From contig JABTUC010000001.1 in assembly GCA_015075545.1 (NCBI GenBank), positions 496,001 through 560,000 on the forward strand: a stretch of DNA of 64,000 nucleotides, written 5' to 3'. A model generated the notes under the pieces. It made no database searches. It was not told the DNA's origin and worked only from the letters and a program-made list of their open reading frames with translations. Source of the stretch: Ideonella sp. GTDB lineage: Bacteria; Pseudomonadota; Gammaproteobacteria; Burkholderiales; Burkholderiaceae_C. A program made the position numbers and the translations under genes. Of this stretch, positions 1 to 9,200 are shown one piece after another. Every line of letters begins with the position of its first letter. Positions within the stretch are counted from its first letter, which is position 1.

Positions 1-710
1 GCGATCTCGGCTTCCATCATGCGCCGCGTGGCGTCGAACAGGGCCTGCTTGTGCGCCTCGAAGCTCGGCAGGCCGTACTTCGTGATCAGCTCGAGCAGGC
101 GGCGCTCGCCGACCGCGCAGGCGCCCATCTCGGCCTTCATGTCGTGCTGCACGATGTCGAGGCGGATGTTGGCGAAGATCAGGTTCCACACGTCGCGCCT
201 GAGCTTGCCGCGCTCGACCACCTTGACCGCCGGGATGCGCAGCGCCTCCTGCCAGACCTCGACCGCGTTGGGGTTGTAGCCGCCGCGCACGTTGCCGCCG
301 ATGTCGGCCTGGTGGCCCTTGACCGCCGTCCAGCCGACCAGCGTGTCGCCGTGGAACACCGGCTTGAACACCGCGACGTCGTTGTTCTGGTTGCCCAGCG
401 AGAAGACGTCGTTGTGGAAGAACACGTCGCCGGGGTAGATCTCGCCGTCGAAGGTCTTGCGGATGTGCTTGCACACCGGCGCCAGCGAGAACGCCAGGAT
501 CGGCAGGTTCTCGGTCTGCTCGAGCATGCGGCCTTCGGCGTCGTACAGGCCGGTGACGTAGTCCTTGGCCTCGCACAGGATGGGGCTGCGCGTGGTGCGC
601 TCCATCGAGATGCTCATCTCGTCGGTGATCGCCTTGAAGGTGCGCGCGTACACCGACAGCAGGATCGGGTCGACCGCGGTCTGGTCGATGACCTTCGTCA
701 TGTCGTTCAT
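1..710 (-). CDS. hyuB: Hydantoinase B / 5-oxoprolinase family protein, 3' part off the window
   Basis: The reading frame begins MNDMTKVIDQTAVDPILLSV and runs off the left edge, so only about 236 N-terminal residues are visible. The start ATG (708-710) has GGAG eight bases upstream. The family signature is in the first 100 residues: an ISMERTTRSPILCEAKDY segment followed by FHNDVFSLGNQNNDVAVFKP, as expected for HyuB, the subunit that works with HyuA in ATP-dependent opening of hydantoins, oxoproline or acetone-like substrates. It lies downstream of hyuA in the same direction but is separated from it by 548 bp of repeat-containing DNA, which is unusual because the two subunits are normally adjacent or fused. 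The substrate cannot be read from the sequence. Confidence 0.9.
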   Translation of the reverse strand, partial: MNDMTKVIDQTAVDPILLSVYARTFKAITDEMSISMERTTRSPILCEAKDYVTGLYDAEGRMLEQTENLPILAFSLAPVCKHIRKTFDGEIYPGDVFFHNDVFSLGNQNNDVAVFKPVFHGDTLVGWTAVKGHQADIGGNVRGGYNPNAVEVWQEALRIPAVKVVERGKLRRDVWNLIFANIRLDIVQHDMKAEMGACAVGERRLLELITKYGLPSFEAHKQALFDATRRMMEAEI

Positions 711-747
711 GTTGGTTGCTCCGACATTGGTAGACCGCGCGAGGCAC

Positions 748-842
748 AGCCGCGGCCGGACGCAGTGCGTCGACCGAGCGAGCTAAAGCCGCGGCCGGGC
801 GCAGTGCGTCGACCGAGCGGGGCAAAGCCGCGGTCGGGTATG
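748..842. repeat. 39-bp tandem repeat, about 2.4 copies
   Basis: Units start at 748, 787 and 826, each beginning AGCCGCGG. The first two units differ at one position over the 28-base core and contain GCAGTGCGTCGACCGAGCG; the third is cut after about 16 bases. The array sits just upstream of hyuB, and its last unit runs into the dispersed repeat that has a second copy at 55.4 kb. No coding signal is visible. Confidence 0.75.
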
Positions 843-1219
843 CGCCGGCGCTCGTTCACGAGGCGCCCGCTGCGGTCGAAACCTGCGGCAGCTCGGCTCG
901 GCGCGCCATGCGTCGCAACGCCACGAAGCGTCGCTGCGCGGACAATCGGCGCGAGTCCGTGCCGCGGTGGGGCGCGCTCATTGACCTGGCTCCTCAGCGC
1001 CGAGCGGCGCTGCGCGCAGGAGACCGGAAGTCCGGCGCCGCAGGCGCGATGCGGACCGGCGAGGACGCCGTGAAGTTCGCGGCGCGTTCAGCGCCGCGGA
1101 CGGCGGTGCCGCAGCCGCCCTCGTGGCGCGAGCATCGCAGCGGAGTCGGCCCGCAGGGCCGACCGCCACAGTAGGAGCCCCTACCGGGCACCGCCCGCCG
1201 CGCCGCGCAAAGACCCCTG
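815..1219. repeat. Composite dispersed intergenic repeat, copy A
   Basis: Two blocks of this hyuA-hyuB spacer recur in the same orientation in the 55.4-56.0 kb spacer. Block 1 (about 815-853) shares CAAAGCCGCGG and CGGGTATGCGCCGGCGCTCG with 55409-55446. Block 2 (about 1021-1219) shares GTCCGGCGCCGCAGGCG, GACGCCGTGAAGTTCGCGGC, CAGCCGCCCTCGTGGCGCGA and CCACAGTAGGAGCCCC with 55763-55975. A short shared CGGACAATCG lies between the blocks. The conserved parts are 80-95% identical by eye and the middle differs in length and sequence. No transposase gene and no persuasive reading frame is present, so it looks like a non-autonomous or REP-like intergenic element. The rest of 711-1258 holds nothing else recognisable. 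Confidence 0.7.
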
Positions 1220-1258
1220 CAGGCGTGCACCCAACGAAGCCGCCAAAGCGCGTCCGTC

Positions 1259-3385
1259 TCATGCCAGCGCCTCCTGTTTGGCCGACTGGCGACCGAGCAG
1301 ATCTTCGCGCCCCTTGGCGTACAGCACGAACGAGCCGAGCGCGTCGACCGTGCAGTCGAACGAGTCGCTGACGAAGATCGCGGTGGTCTGCTGCTCGATC
1401 AGCGCCGGGCCGGCGATGCGGTGGCCGCAGCGTAGGCGGTGACCGTCGTAGACCGGCACCGCAGCGAACGCGTCGCGCTCGGGGATGTACATGCTGCGCC
1501 GGCCCTTCGCGGCCGCACTGGCATCGGCCGCGCCCGGCGTGTCGCGCCGGTAGGCCGGCCGCTCGGTGGCGCCGATCGCCTGCAGCCGCACGTTGATGAT
1601 CTCCACCGGGCTGCCTTCGGCCTCCAGCGTGTAGCCGAAGAGACGCTGGTGCTCGGCGTGGAAGGCGCGCGCGATCGCGGCACCGTCGCGGCGCTCGATC
1701 GCCGCCAGCGGCACCGGCACCGACACCTCGTGGTACTGCTTCAGGTACCGGCAATCGAGCCGCAGCTCGAAGCGCTGCGCGGCGGGGGCGACGCGCTCGT
1801 CGGCGAGCGCCGCTGCGCCGTCGGCGCGCATCTGCCCCACCAGCGCGGCCAGGCGCGGCCAGTCGAGCTGCTCGAGCCGCGCGACGAAGGTGCGCACGAA
1901 GTCGTGCTTCAGCTCGCCCATCAGCATGCCGAACGCGCACAGCACCGACGCCTCGCGCGGCACGATCTGCAGCGGCACCTGCAGCTCGGTGCAGATCAGG
2001 CAGCCGTGGATCGGGCCCGCGCCGCCGCCGGGGATGAGCGGGAACTCGCGCGGATCGAAGCCGCGCTTGATGGTCACCTCGCGCACGCCCTGCGCCATGT
2101 TGTTGCACGCCACGCGGTACATGCCCGCAGCGGCCTGCTCGATGCTCAGGCCCATCGGCCTGGCGATGTGCTCTTCGATGGCGCGGCGCGCGGCCTGCGG
2201 GTCGAGCTGCATGCGGCCGCCCGCGAAGTACTGCGGATCGAGGTAGCCGAGCACCACGTTGGCGTCGGTGGTGGTGGGCAGCGTGCCGCCGCGGCCGTAG
2301 CACGCCGGGCCCGGGTCGGCGCCGGCGCTTTGCGGGCCCATGCGCAGCAGGCCGCCGTCGTCGAGCCAGCCGATCGAGCCGCCGCCGGCGCCGATGGTGT
2401 GGATGTCGAGCATCGGCAGCGCGATGCGGTGGCGCGCGATCTGGCCGTCGTTCTTCAGCAGCGGCGCGCCCACCGCGACCGAGGTCTCGAAGCTGGTGCC
2501 GCCCATGTCGGTGGTGATGCAGCGGTCGGCGCCCAGCGCCTCGGCGTAGAACAGGCCCGCGCCCGGGCCGCCGGCGGGGCCCGACAGCAGCGTCAGCGCG
2601 GCCTTGTCGCGCGCCGCCTGCGGCGTGATCACGCCGCCGTTGCTCTGCATGATCAGCAGCAGGCCGCCGAAGCCCGCGCCGTGCAGGCGCGCCACCAGTT
2701 GATCGAGGTAGTGGCCGAGCTTCGGGCCGACGTAGGCGTTGAGCGCGGTGGTGCTGACGCGATCGTAGAAGCGGATCGACGGCAGCACCTCGGTCGACAC
2801 CGACGGATACGCCTGCGGCCACGCCTCGCGCACCGCCGCCGCGGCGGCGCGCTCGTGCGCCGGGTTGGCGAACGAGTTCATGAAGCAGACCGCCACCGCC
2901 TGCACGCCCTGCGCCTGCCACTGCCCGACCGCGGCGCGCACCGCGGCGAGGTCGAGCGGCTGCAGCTCGCGGCCGTCGCGGTCGATGCGCCCGGCCACGC
3001 CGATGCGCCGCGCGCGCGGCACCAGCGGCTTCACGTTGACGTAGCGGTTGTTGTACTGCTCCTCGCGGATGCCGCGGCGCATCTCGAGCGCATCGCGCAC
3101 GCCCTCGGTGGTGAGCAGGCCGCACGCCGCGCCGGTGGAGGTGAGCGTCGCGTTGGTAGTCACCGTGGTGCCGTGCACGATGGTGTCGATCGACGCCAGG
3201 AACTCGCGCAGGCCGATGCCCGGGTCGAGCGAGGCCGCGATCTGCTCCAGCCCCTCGACGACGGCGATCGACGGGTCGGCCGGCGTCGACAGCGCCTTGT
3301 GGATGCGCGGCGGCTCGCCGGCGCGCGCGAGCACGAAGTCGGTGAACGTGCCGCCGACGTCGATGCCGAGTTTTCCGGTCTTCAT
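1259..3385 (-). CDS. hyuA: Hydantoinase A / 5-oxoprolinase family protein
   Basis: The protein has 708 residues and begins MKTGKLGIDVGGTFTDFVLA; DVGGTFTD is the phosphate-binding motif of the actin/hexokinase-fold ATPase domain. Other family features follow: IVHGTTVTTNA, LLSGPAGGPGAG, TDMGGTSFE and HTIGAGGGSIGW near the middle, with a C-terminal hydantoinase-A domain ending near IEQQTTAIFVSD. The start is set by the ATGA overlap with the upstream ligase stop (3382-3385), which implies translational coupling. HyuA-type subunits bind ATP and activate a cyclic amide or ketone together with HyuB. The neighbours (ligase, thiolase, GntR regulator) suggest that the product is handed to CoA chemistry, but the substrate is unknown. 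Confidence 0.92.
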   Translation of the reverse strand: MKTGKLGIDVGGTFTDFVLARAGEPPRIHKALSTPADPSIAVVEGLEQIAASLDPGIGLREFLASIDTIVHGTTVTTNATLTSTGAACGLLTTEGVRDALEMRRGIREEQYNNRYVNVKPLVPRARRIGVAGRIDRDGRELQPLDLAAVRAAVGQWQAQGVQAVAVCFMNSFANPAHERAAAAAVREAWPQAYPSVSTEVLPSIRFYDRVSTTALNAYVGPKLGHYLDQLVARLHGAGFGGLLLIMQSNGGVITPQAARDKAALTLLSGPAGGPGAGLFYAEALGADRCITTDMGGTSFETSVAVGAPLLKNDGQIARHRIALPMLDIHTIGAGGGSIGWLDDGGLLRMGPQSAGADPGPACYGRGGTLPTTTDANVVLGYLDPQYFAGGRMQLDPQAARRAIEEHIARPMGLSIEQAAAGMYRVACNNMAQGVREVTIKRGFDPREFPLIPGGGAGPIHGCLICTELQVPLQIVPREASVLCAFGMLMGELKHDFVRTFVARLEQLDWPRLAALVGQMRADGAAALADERVAPAAQRFELRLDCRYLKQYHEVSVPVPLAAIERRDGAAIARAFHAEHQRLFGYTLEAEGSPVEIINVRLQAIGATERPAYRRDTPGAADASAAAKGRRSMYIPERDAFAAVPVYDGHRLRCGHRIAGPALIEQQTTAIFVSDSFDCTVDALGSFVLYAKGREDLLGRQSAKQEALA

Positions 3386-4962
3386 GCAGCCTGCCCTTCT
3401 TGCGCGGCGGCGAGTTGCCGCAGCGCGTCCTTGCGCACCTTGCCGATCGCGGTGCGCGGCAGCGCGTCGATCGCGATCACCTCGCGCGGATGCTTGAAGC
3501 GCGCCAGCCGGCCGGCAAAGCTGGCCAGCACGCGCGCGCGGTCGATGCGCGCGCCGGCCTTGGGCACGACGAACGCCACCACCGCCTCGCCCCAGCGCGC
3601 ATCGGGGCGGCCGACCACCGCGGCCTCGGCGATGTCGTCGCATTCGAGCAGGACGGCCTCGACCTCGACCGGGCTGACGTTCTCGCCGCCGCTGATGATC
3701 ATGTCCTTCAGCCGGCCGTCGATCCACAGGTAGCCGTCGGCGTCGAGATGGCCGGCGTCGCCGGAGTGGAACCAGCCGCCGGCCAGCGCACGCTCGCTGG
3801 CCGGCGCGTCGCCGAAGTAGCCGCTCATCAGCTGCGGGCCGCGCACCAGCACCTCGCCGCTGGCGCCGCGCGGCAGCTCATGGTCGTCGACGTCGGCGAT
3901 GCGCAGCTCGGCGTGCAGCGCGGCGCGGCCGGCCGAGCCGGCGTGCGAGCGCGCCTCGCCGGCGTGCTGGCAGCACACCACCGGGCCGGTCTCGGTGGCA
4001 CCCCACACCTGGATCAGCGGCACGCCGCGCGCGTGCACCGCGTCGATGAGGCGGCGCGGCACCACGGTGGAGCCGGTGGCGATGACGCGCAGGCTGCTCA
4101 GATCGGCCGCCGGCCAGCGCGGGTGCGCGAGCAGCGCCTCGAGCTGCGCCGGCACCAGCACGGTGAGCGTGATGCGTTCGCGCGCGATCGCGTCGAGCGT
4201 GGCGTCGGGGTCGAACTTGGCGTGCAGCGTCACTGTGCAGCCCAGCCGCAGCGCGGGCAACGTCTGGATGTTGAGGCCGCCGACGTGGAACAGCGGCAGC
4301 GTGGTCAGCACGCGGTCGTCCGGAGTCAGGCCGTGCATCTGCACCGCCGCGTCGGCGTTGGCCGCCAGCGCGCGGCCCGACAGCAAGGCGCCTTTCGGGG
4401 CGCCGGTGGAGCCCGACGTGTAGCACAGCAGCACCGGCTCGTCGTCGGCGGCGTCGGCTTCGGCGACGGCCGGGCTGCGAGCGCCGTCGGCGGCCCCGCG
4501 CTCGACGAAGGCGCCCCAGCCAGTCCAGCCCACAGGCACCGCATCACCGCGCGCCACGCACCGCGTGCCGGGCAGCGCCACCTGCTGCTCGGCGCAGGCC
4601 GCGGCGAACTCCGCATCGACCACCAGCAACCGCGGTGCGACCGCGGCGAGCTGCGCGCGGTGTTCGGGCGGCGCGAGGCGCCAGTTCAGCGGCATGAACA
4701 CCGCGCCGCGCCGCGCCGTGGCGAACAGCGTGGCGATCAGCGCCGCGCTGTTGGTACCGAGCCAGGCGACGACCGCGCCACGCTCGACGCCGGCCGCCGT
4801 CAGCGCGGCTCCCACCGCATCGATGTGGCTTGCCAGCGTGGCGCAGCCGAAGGCGCCGTCGACCGCGCGCAGCGCCAGCGCGTCGCCGCTACGCGCCGCG
4901 GCGGCGTGGATCCACTGGCCGAAGGGCAATGCGCGGTCCACGGCACACCTGTCAGGCGGCAC
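3382..4962 (-). CDS. Class I acyl-CoA ligase (AMP-forming)
   Basis: This 526-residue ANL-superfamily enzyme would activate a carboxylic acid to an acyl-AMP and then an acyl-CoA. All core motifs are present in order: the phosphate loop YTSGSTGAPKG (about residue 180), the substrate-pocket segment LPLFHVGGLN, the adenine motif WGATETGP, the YLWIDGRLKDMIISGGENVSP hinge region with the ribose Asp, and the C-terminal catalytic lysine in PRTAIGKVRKDAL. The start is a GTG at 4962 that overlaps the thiolase stop by 11 bases; a second in-frame GTG at 4941 behind ACAGGTG is equally plausible. Its stop overlaps the hyuA start. It resembles fatty-acid or long-chain ligases, but substrate specificity cannot be assigned. 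Confidence 0.88.
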   Translation of the reverse strand: MPPDRCAVDRALPFGQWIHAAAARSGDALALRAVDGAFGCATLASHIDAVGAALTAAGVERGAVVAWLGTNSAALIATLFATARRGAVFMPLNWRLAPPEHRAQLAAVAPRLLVVDAEFAAACAEQQVALPGTRCVARGDAVPVGWTGWGAFVERGAADGARSPAVAEADAADDEPVLLCYTSGSTGAPKGALLSGRALAANADAAVQMHGLTPDDRVLTTLPLFHVGGLNIQTLPALRLGCTVTLHAKFDPDATLDAIARERITLTVLVPAQLEALLAHPRWPAADLSSLRVIATGSTVVPRRLIDAVHARGVPLIQVWGATETGPVVCCQHAGEARSHAGSAGRAALHAELRIADVDDHELPRGASGEVLVRGPQLMSGYFGDAPASERALAGGWFHSGDAGHLDADGYLWIDGRLKDMIISGGENVSPVEVEAVLLECDDIAEAAVVGRPDARWGEAVVAFVVPKAGARIDRARVLASFAGRLARFKHPREVIAIDALPRTAIGKVRKDALRQLAAAQEGQAA

Positions 4963-6166
4963 CGACCTCGAGCACCACCGCCATCGCGGTGTCGCCGGCG
5001 GCGCAGCCGGTGAACAGGCCGCGGCCGCCGCCGCGCAGCGCCAGCGCCTCGATCAGCTCGATGATCGCGCGCGTGCCCATCGGCGCCTGCGGATGGCCCC
5101 ACACCAGCGAGCAGCCGAACGGGTTCATCGCCATCGCATCGACGCCGGTGACGCGGGCGAACACGAGGTCGTTGACCGCGAACGGGTTGTGCGTCTTGAT
5201 GATCGCCATCTCGCCGATCGGCAGCCCCGCCTGCGCGAGCGCGCGCTGCGCCGCGGGCGCCGGCGCCTCGGGCATGTGCGCCAGCGCTGCGCGCGAGCTG
5301 CCGAAGCCGAGCAGCCGCACGCCGATGGCCGGGTCGCGCGCCAGCTCGCGCGCGCGATCGCGCGTGGTGACGACGATCGCGGCGTTGCCGTCGGCCGGGT
5401 GCGTCTGCCCGCCGTAGGTGACGCTGCCGCCTTCCATCACCGGCTTGAGCGCGGCCAGGCCCTCGGGGGTCGAGCGGCTGACGCCTTCGTCGGCCTGCAA
5501 CACGGAAGCGGTCTTCTTGAAGCCGGGCGCCGGCACCTCGAACGGCAGCGTCATGAAGCGGCGCAGGAACGCCGCCTCGTCGGCCAGCGCGTCGGCGTAC
5601 TGCGCTTCGCGGCGCAGCACCAGCTCGTGCTGCGCGGCGGTGCCGATGCCGTGCTTGCGCGCCACGTTCTCGGCCGTCACCAGCATCGAGTGGCGGCCCA
5701 GCGGATCGCAGCCGAAGTTGTCCATCACCCAGTCTTCGCTGGCGCCCGTGCCCCCGGGGCCGCGCGGATTGGGGTAGTACAGGTGCGGGCCGTTGCTGGT
5801 GCGGTCGCAGGCGATCACGAGCGACGTGCGCGCCAGGCCCGAGCTCACCTCCTGCGCCGCGGCCAGCAGGCTGCGCACGCCGGTGGCGCAGGCCTGCATC
5901 ACCGTGGGGCCGCCGACCGCCGGGGCGCCGATCAGGCCCATCAGCCACGGCACACCGTAGAACGAGTGCTTCTGCGGCACCGAGATGCCGAGCACGCCGT
6001 GGTCGAACGCGCCCGGCTCGAGGTTGCGGCGCGCCAGCTCGCGCCTGGCGACGTGCGCGGCGAACTCCAGGCTGTGCAGGTTCGCGAAAGCGCCCTGCCA
6101 GCGCGCGAACGGCGTGCTCCAGTAGGCGCCGTAGGGGATTGCCAGGTCGGCAAGCATCGGGTTCAT
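4952..6166 (-). CDS. Thiolase-like acetyl-CoA acyltransferase
   Basis: The protein has 404 residues and a thiolase fold. The nucleophilic cysteine lies in MQACATG (residue 93). The C-terminal half has THNPFAVND, the active-site histidine in GCSLVWGHPQAPMG, and the second cysteine in GCAAGDTAMA, so all residues needed for Claisen or thiolytic chemistry are present, although the GHPLGASG and CIGGGMG motifs of classical thiolases are altered. It may therefore act on an atypical acyl-CoA. The ATG at 6166 follows GAGGAAGAG, and its first bases overlap the gntR stop (6163-6166). The gene begins the structural part of a catabolic operon with the ligase and hyuAB. Confidence 0.88.
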   Translation of the reverse strand: MNPMLADLAIPYGAYWSTPFARWQGAFANLHSLEFAAHVARRELARRNLEPGAFDHGVLGISVPQKHSFYGVPWLMGLIGAPAVGGPTVMQACATGVRSLLAAAQEVSSGLARTSLVIACDRTSNGPHLYYPNPRGPGGTGASEDWVMDNFGCDPLGRHSMLVTAENVARKHGIGTAAQHELVLRREAQYADALADEAAFLRRFMTLPFEVPAPGFKKTASVLQADEGVSRSTPEGLAALKPVMEGGSVTYGGQTHPADGNAAIVVTTRDRARELARDPAIGVRLLGFGSSRAALAHMPEAPAPAAQRALAQAGLPIGEMAIIKTHNPFAVNDLVFARVTGVDAMAMNPFGCSLVWGHPQAPMGTRAIIELIEALALRGGGRGLFTGCAAGDTAMAVVLEVGAA

Positions 6167-6900
6167 CGGCTCTTCCTCGACCTTCTGCGCGGCGCCGCCG
6201 CGCCAGGCGTGCTGCCTGCGGCGCGCGCCGGCGGCGTCTTCAGGCCGAGCGCTTCGACGAACGCCAGCCGCGCCTGCTGCAGGTGCGCGCGCACCGCGTG
6301 CTCGGCAGCATCGGCGTCGCCGGCCGCCAGCGCCGCGGTGATGCGCTGCAGCCCGCGCAACACGATGGTGCGCACGCGCGCCTCGCCCAGCGTCAGCGCG
6401 CGGATGTGCTGCATGTGGTCGGCGTACAGCTCGATGATGCGCACCAGCCTCGCGTTGGGCACCAGCTTCAGCCACGCCTGCCGGTAGGCGACGTTGGCCT
6501 CGCGAAACGCCGCCGCATCGCCGGCGCGGTGCGCCGCCGCGGCGGCGGCCAGCGCCGCCTCGATCGGCGCGCGTGCCTGCGCCGCGCGCGCGGCGATGCC
6601 GCGCATCGCGGCCGGTTCGAGCAGGAAGCGCAGCTCGTAGATGTCGTCGACGTCGGCCAGCGTCAGCGCCGGCGCGGCGAAGCTGCGGCGGTCGGACGCC
6701 AGCAGGCCTTCGCTGGCCAGGCGCGCCATCGCCTCGCGCACCGGCGTGCGCGACACCCCGAGCTGTGCCGCCAGCGGCACCTCCTGCAGCACCTCGCCGG
6801 CGCCGATCGCGCCGCTGCGCAGGCGGTCGCGCAGCGCACGGTAGACCTGCTCGGCCAGGGCCTGCGGGCGTTGCAGCCGAAGCATCGGCGCTGCGTCCAT
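6163..6900 (-). CDS. GntR-family (FCD subfamily) transcriptional regulator
   Basis: The 245-residue protein has an N-terminal winged helix-turn-helix (LGVSRTPVREAMARLASEGLL, about residues 45-65) and an all-helical FCD ligand-binding domain (YELRFLLEPAAM, then a D/H/H metal-site pattern with YADHMQHIR and RAHLQQARLAF). The start at ATG 6900 is chosen over an upstream GTG because it is preceded by GGGGAGG at correct spacing. It is the first gene of the leftward operon and overlaps the thiolase gene by four bases, so regulator and enzymes are probably co-transcribed. Two identical 17-bp repeats 57-97 bases upstream are its likely binding sites. The effector is probably the pathway substrate or a CoA-derived acid. 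Confidence 0.9.
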   Translation of the reverse strand: MDAAPMLRLQRPQALAEQVYRALRDRLRSGAIGAGEVLQEVPLAAQLGVSRTPVREAMARLASEGLLASDRRSFAAPALTLADVDDIYELRFLLEPAAMRGIAARAAQARAPIEAALAAAAAAHRAGDAAAFREANVAYRQAWLKLVPNARLVRIIELYADHMQHIRALTLGEARVRTIVLRGLQRITAALAAGDADAAEHAVRAHLQQARLAFVEALGLKTPPARAAGSTPGAAAPRRRSRKSR

Positions 6901-6956
6901 CGACTGCCTCCCCTTCGGCGCGGCCGGCACGGGATTCAGGCGCGCTGGGCGCCTGT

Positions 6957-6997
6957 GTGTACTGTATGCACGGCGCGCGAGTGTACTGTATGCACGG
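6957..6997 (-). promoter_or_regulatory. Two direct 17-bp operator-like repeats upstream of gntR
   Basis: GTGTACTGTATGCACGG occurs at 6957-6973 and again, without mismatch, at 6981-6997, 24 bp start to start (just over two helical turns). Each unit is an imperfect inverted repeat (GTGTA...TGCAC), which suits a dimeric GntR-family repressor. The pair lies between the kup stop and the gntR start, in the expected promoter region of the gntR-thiolase-ligase-hyuAB operon. Confidence 0.65.
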
Positions 6998-7050
6998 GCC
7001 CAGAATCGATCCGCGCTACCCCTGAGTCCTTGCGCTGAATCAAAGTTCGC

Positions 7051-7063
7051 GGGCGGCTCGCCC
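7051..7063 (-). terminator. Small hairpin downstream of kup
   Basis: GGGCG-GCT-CGCCC forms a five-pair stem about 95 bases after the kup stop. On the kup strand it is followed only by a short T stretch (AACTTTGATTC). It may contribute to termination, but it is weak. Confidence 0.25.
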
Positions 7064-7155
7064 TAGGGATTGCCTGGGTGTCGCAGCGCCCCGGCGACAG
7101 CGGCGCTCGTTCGCGTGTGCGGCCGGCTGCGCCGCCGCCTGCGACGATGCGCCCG

Positions 7156-9039
7156 CTAGATCTCGACCTTGGCGCCGAGCTCGACGATGCGGTTGCTCGG
7201 CAGGTTGAGGAAGTCGGCGGCCCCCGCGGCGTTGCGGTGCATGCTGGCGAACAGCCTTTCGCGCCACAGCGCCATGCCCTTGCCGAGCGACGGCATCACG
7301 ATGTCGCGGCTGAGGAAATAGCTGGTGTCCATCTCGGGCAGCGGGATGCCGCGGCCGGCCAGCAGCTCGAGCGCCTGGGGCACGTCGGGGTCGTTCATGA
7401 AACCGAAGTTCAGCGTCACCTGCCAGCAGTCGTGACCCAGCGACTCGACGCTCAGCCGCTCCTCGAAGCCGATCCACGGCACCTCGTGGTGCTTGACGCT
7501 GACGAACACGTTGTGCTCGTGCAGCACCTTGTTGTGCTTGAGGTTGTGCATCAGCGCGTTGGGCGTCAGCCCTGGCTCGGCCACCAGGAACACGGCGGTG
7601 CCGGCCACGCGCGTCGGCGGGCTGACGAACACCGCATCGAGGAAGCCCTTCAGATCGATGGCGTCCTCGTGCAGGCGGTCGCTCATCAGTTTGCGGCCCT
7701 GTTTCCAGGTGAGCATCATGCTGAACATGCCGACGCCGATGACGATCGGGAACCAGCCGCCGGCGAACAGCTTGAGCATGTTCGACAGGAAGAACGTGAT
7801 GTCGACGGCGAAGAAGAAGCCGGTGCCGAGGATGCACAGCGCCAGCGGGTAGCCCCAGCCGTAGCGCACGACGAAGAAGGTCATCACGGTGGTGATCGTC
7901 ATGTCGAGCGTCACCGCGATGCCGTAGGCCGAACCGAGTGCGGCCGAAGTCTTGAACACCGCGATCGCCAGCACGATGAACCCGAACAGGCTCCAGTTCA
8001 CCGCCGGCAGGTAGATCTGCCCGGTGTCGCGCACCGAGGTGTGGCGGATCACCATGCGCGGCAGCAGGCCGAGCTGGATCGCCTGCTTGGTGACCGAGTA
8101 CGCCGCCGTGATCAGCGCCTGCGACGCGATCGTCGCCGCCAGCGTCGCCAGGATCAGCAGCGGCACCTGCGCCCACGGTGGCGCCATCAGGTAGAACGGG
8201 TTCTTCACCGCCTCGGGCTTGTCCAGCAGCAACGCACCCTGGCCGAAATAGTTGATGACCAGCGACGGCATTACCAGGCCGTACCAGGCGATGCGGATCG
8301 GCCGCCGGCCGAAGTGGCCCAGGTCGGCATAGAGCGCCTCCCCGCCGGTGACGCACAGCACCACCGCGCCGAGCATCACGAAGCCGATCCACTCGTGCTC
8401 GGCAAAGAAGCCGATCGCCACCAGCGGGTTGAGCGCGCGCAGCACCTGGGGGTGCTCGACGATGTGCGGCAGGCCGAGCAAGGCGAGCGCGATGAACCAC
8501 ACCAGCGTGATCGGCCCGAAGGTGCGGCCGATGTGGCCCGTGCCGAAGCGCTGCACCGAGAACAGCGCGACGATCACCGCCAGCGCGACCGGCACTACCC
8601 AGTTGTGCAGCGCCGGCGCGATCACGCCGAGCCCCTCGACCGCGCCGAGCACGGTGATCGCCGGCGTGATGACGCCGTCGCCGTAGAAGATCGCGGTGCC
8701 GAACAGGCCCACCACCATCAGCACCCGGCGCAGCAGCGGCCGGTGCCCCACCGCGGTGGTGGCCAGCGCGAGCATCGCGATCAGGCCACCCTCGCCGTGG
8801 TTGTCGGCGCGCAGGATCAGCAGCACGTACTTGATCGAGACGATGACGGTCATCGTCCAGAACACCAGCGACAGCACGCCCAGCACGTTGTCGGGGGACA
8901 CCGGCACGTGGCCGCCCTCGAAGATCAACTGCAGCGTGTACAGCGGGCTGGTGCCGATGTCGCCATAGACGACGCCGAGCGCTGCGAGCGTCAGGGCGGC
9001 GGTGGCGCCAGGGCTGCGGGGGGCGGAGGCGTTGCTCAA
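7156..9039 (-). CDS. kup: Low-affinity potassium transporter of the Kup/HAK family
   Basis: The protein has 627 residues, the normal Kup length. It carries the family signature [15 protein letters not shown] at residues 21-35, about twelve hydrophobic segments up to residue 440, and a cytosolic C-terminal domain ending VELGAKVEI. It would import K+ with protons across the inner membrane. The start appears to be TTG at 9039 (TTG AGC AAC); there is no in-frame ATG before the first transmembrane segment, and the ribosome site is weak. The gene stands alone between gshA and the gntR operon. The charged residues of the transport core, such as ADNHGEGG, are intact. Confidence 0.95.
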   Translation of the reverse strand: MSNASAPRSPGATAALTLAALGVVYGDIGTSPLYTLQLIFEGGHVPVSPDNVLGVLSLVFWTMTVIVSIKYVLLILRADNHGEGGLIAMLALATTAVGHRPLLRRVLMVVGLFGTAIFYGDGVITPAITVLGAVEGLGVIAPALHNWVVPVALAVIVALFSVQRFGTGHIGRTFGPITLVWFIALALLGLPHIVEHPQVLRALNPLVAIGFFAEHEWIGFVMLGAVVLCVTGGEALYADLGHFGRRPIRIAWYGLVMPSLVINYFGQGALLLDKPEAVKNPFYLMAPPWAQVPLLILATLAATIASQALITAAYSVTKQAIQLGLLPRMVIRHTSVRDTGQIYLPAVNWSLFGFIVLAIAVFKTSAALGSAYGIAVTLDMTITTVMTFFVVRYGWGYPLALCILGTGFFFAVDITFFLSNMLKLFAGGWFPIVIGVGMFSMMLTWKQGRKLMSDRLHEDAIDLKGFLDAVFVSPPTRVAGTAVFLVAEPGLTPNALMHNLKHNKVLHEHNVFVSVKHHEVPWIGFEERLSVESLGHDCWQVTLNFGFMNDPDVPQALELLAGRGIPLPEMDTSYFLSRDIVMPSLGKGMALWRERLFASMHRNAAGAADFLNLPSNRIVELGAKVEI

Positions 9040-9131
9040 GCGCTGAGGCCCGTTTCTGGCACGGGCCAGCGAAGCGGAGCGGCTATTGTGCCCTTGCGCC
9101 GCCTTGCGTCCGACTCAGGCTTGCAGCCCGC

Positions 9132-9153
9132 GCCGGCGCCTGCAGGCGCCGGC
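9132..9153. terminator. Perfect 22-bp palindrome between gshA and kup
   Basis: GCCGGCGCC-TG and its exact complement meet at 9142/9143, giving an 11-bp perfect dyad 48 bases after the gshA stop. There is no U-tract on either side, so this would be an imperfect intrinsic terminator or a processing signal. The flanks carry a duplicated 18-mer (CTTGCGYCCGACTCAGGC near 9101 and 9189), the second copy of which overlaps the gshA stop codon. Confidence 0.4.
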
Positions 9154-9200
9154 CCCTTCGTAGGCGCAAGCCGGCACGCAGGTGCCGTCTTGCGCCCGAC

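Noticed and set aside
1439-3733. Long open frames on the plus strand opposite hyuA (764 codons)
   Set aside because: Residue use is dominated by Arg, Ala, His, Gln and Val, as expected for antisense of GC-rich genes; no motifs, no ribosome site.
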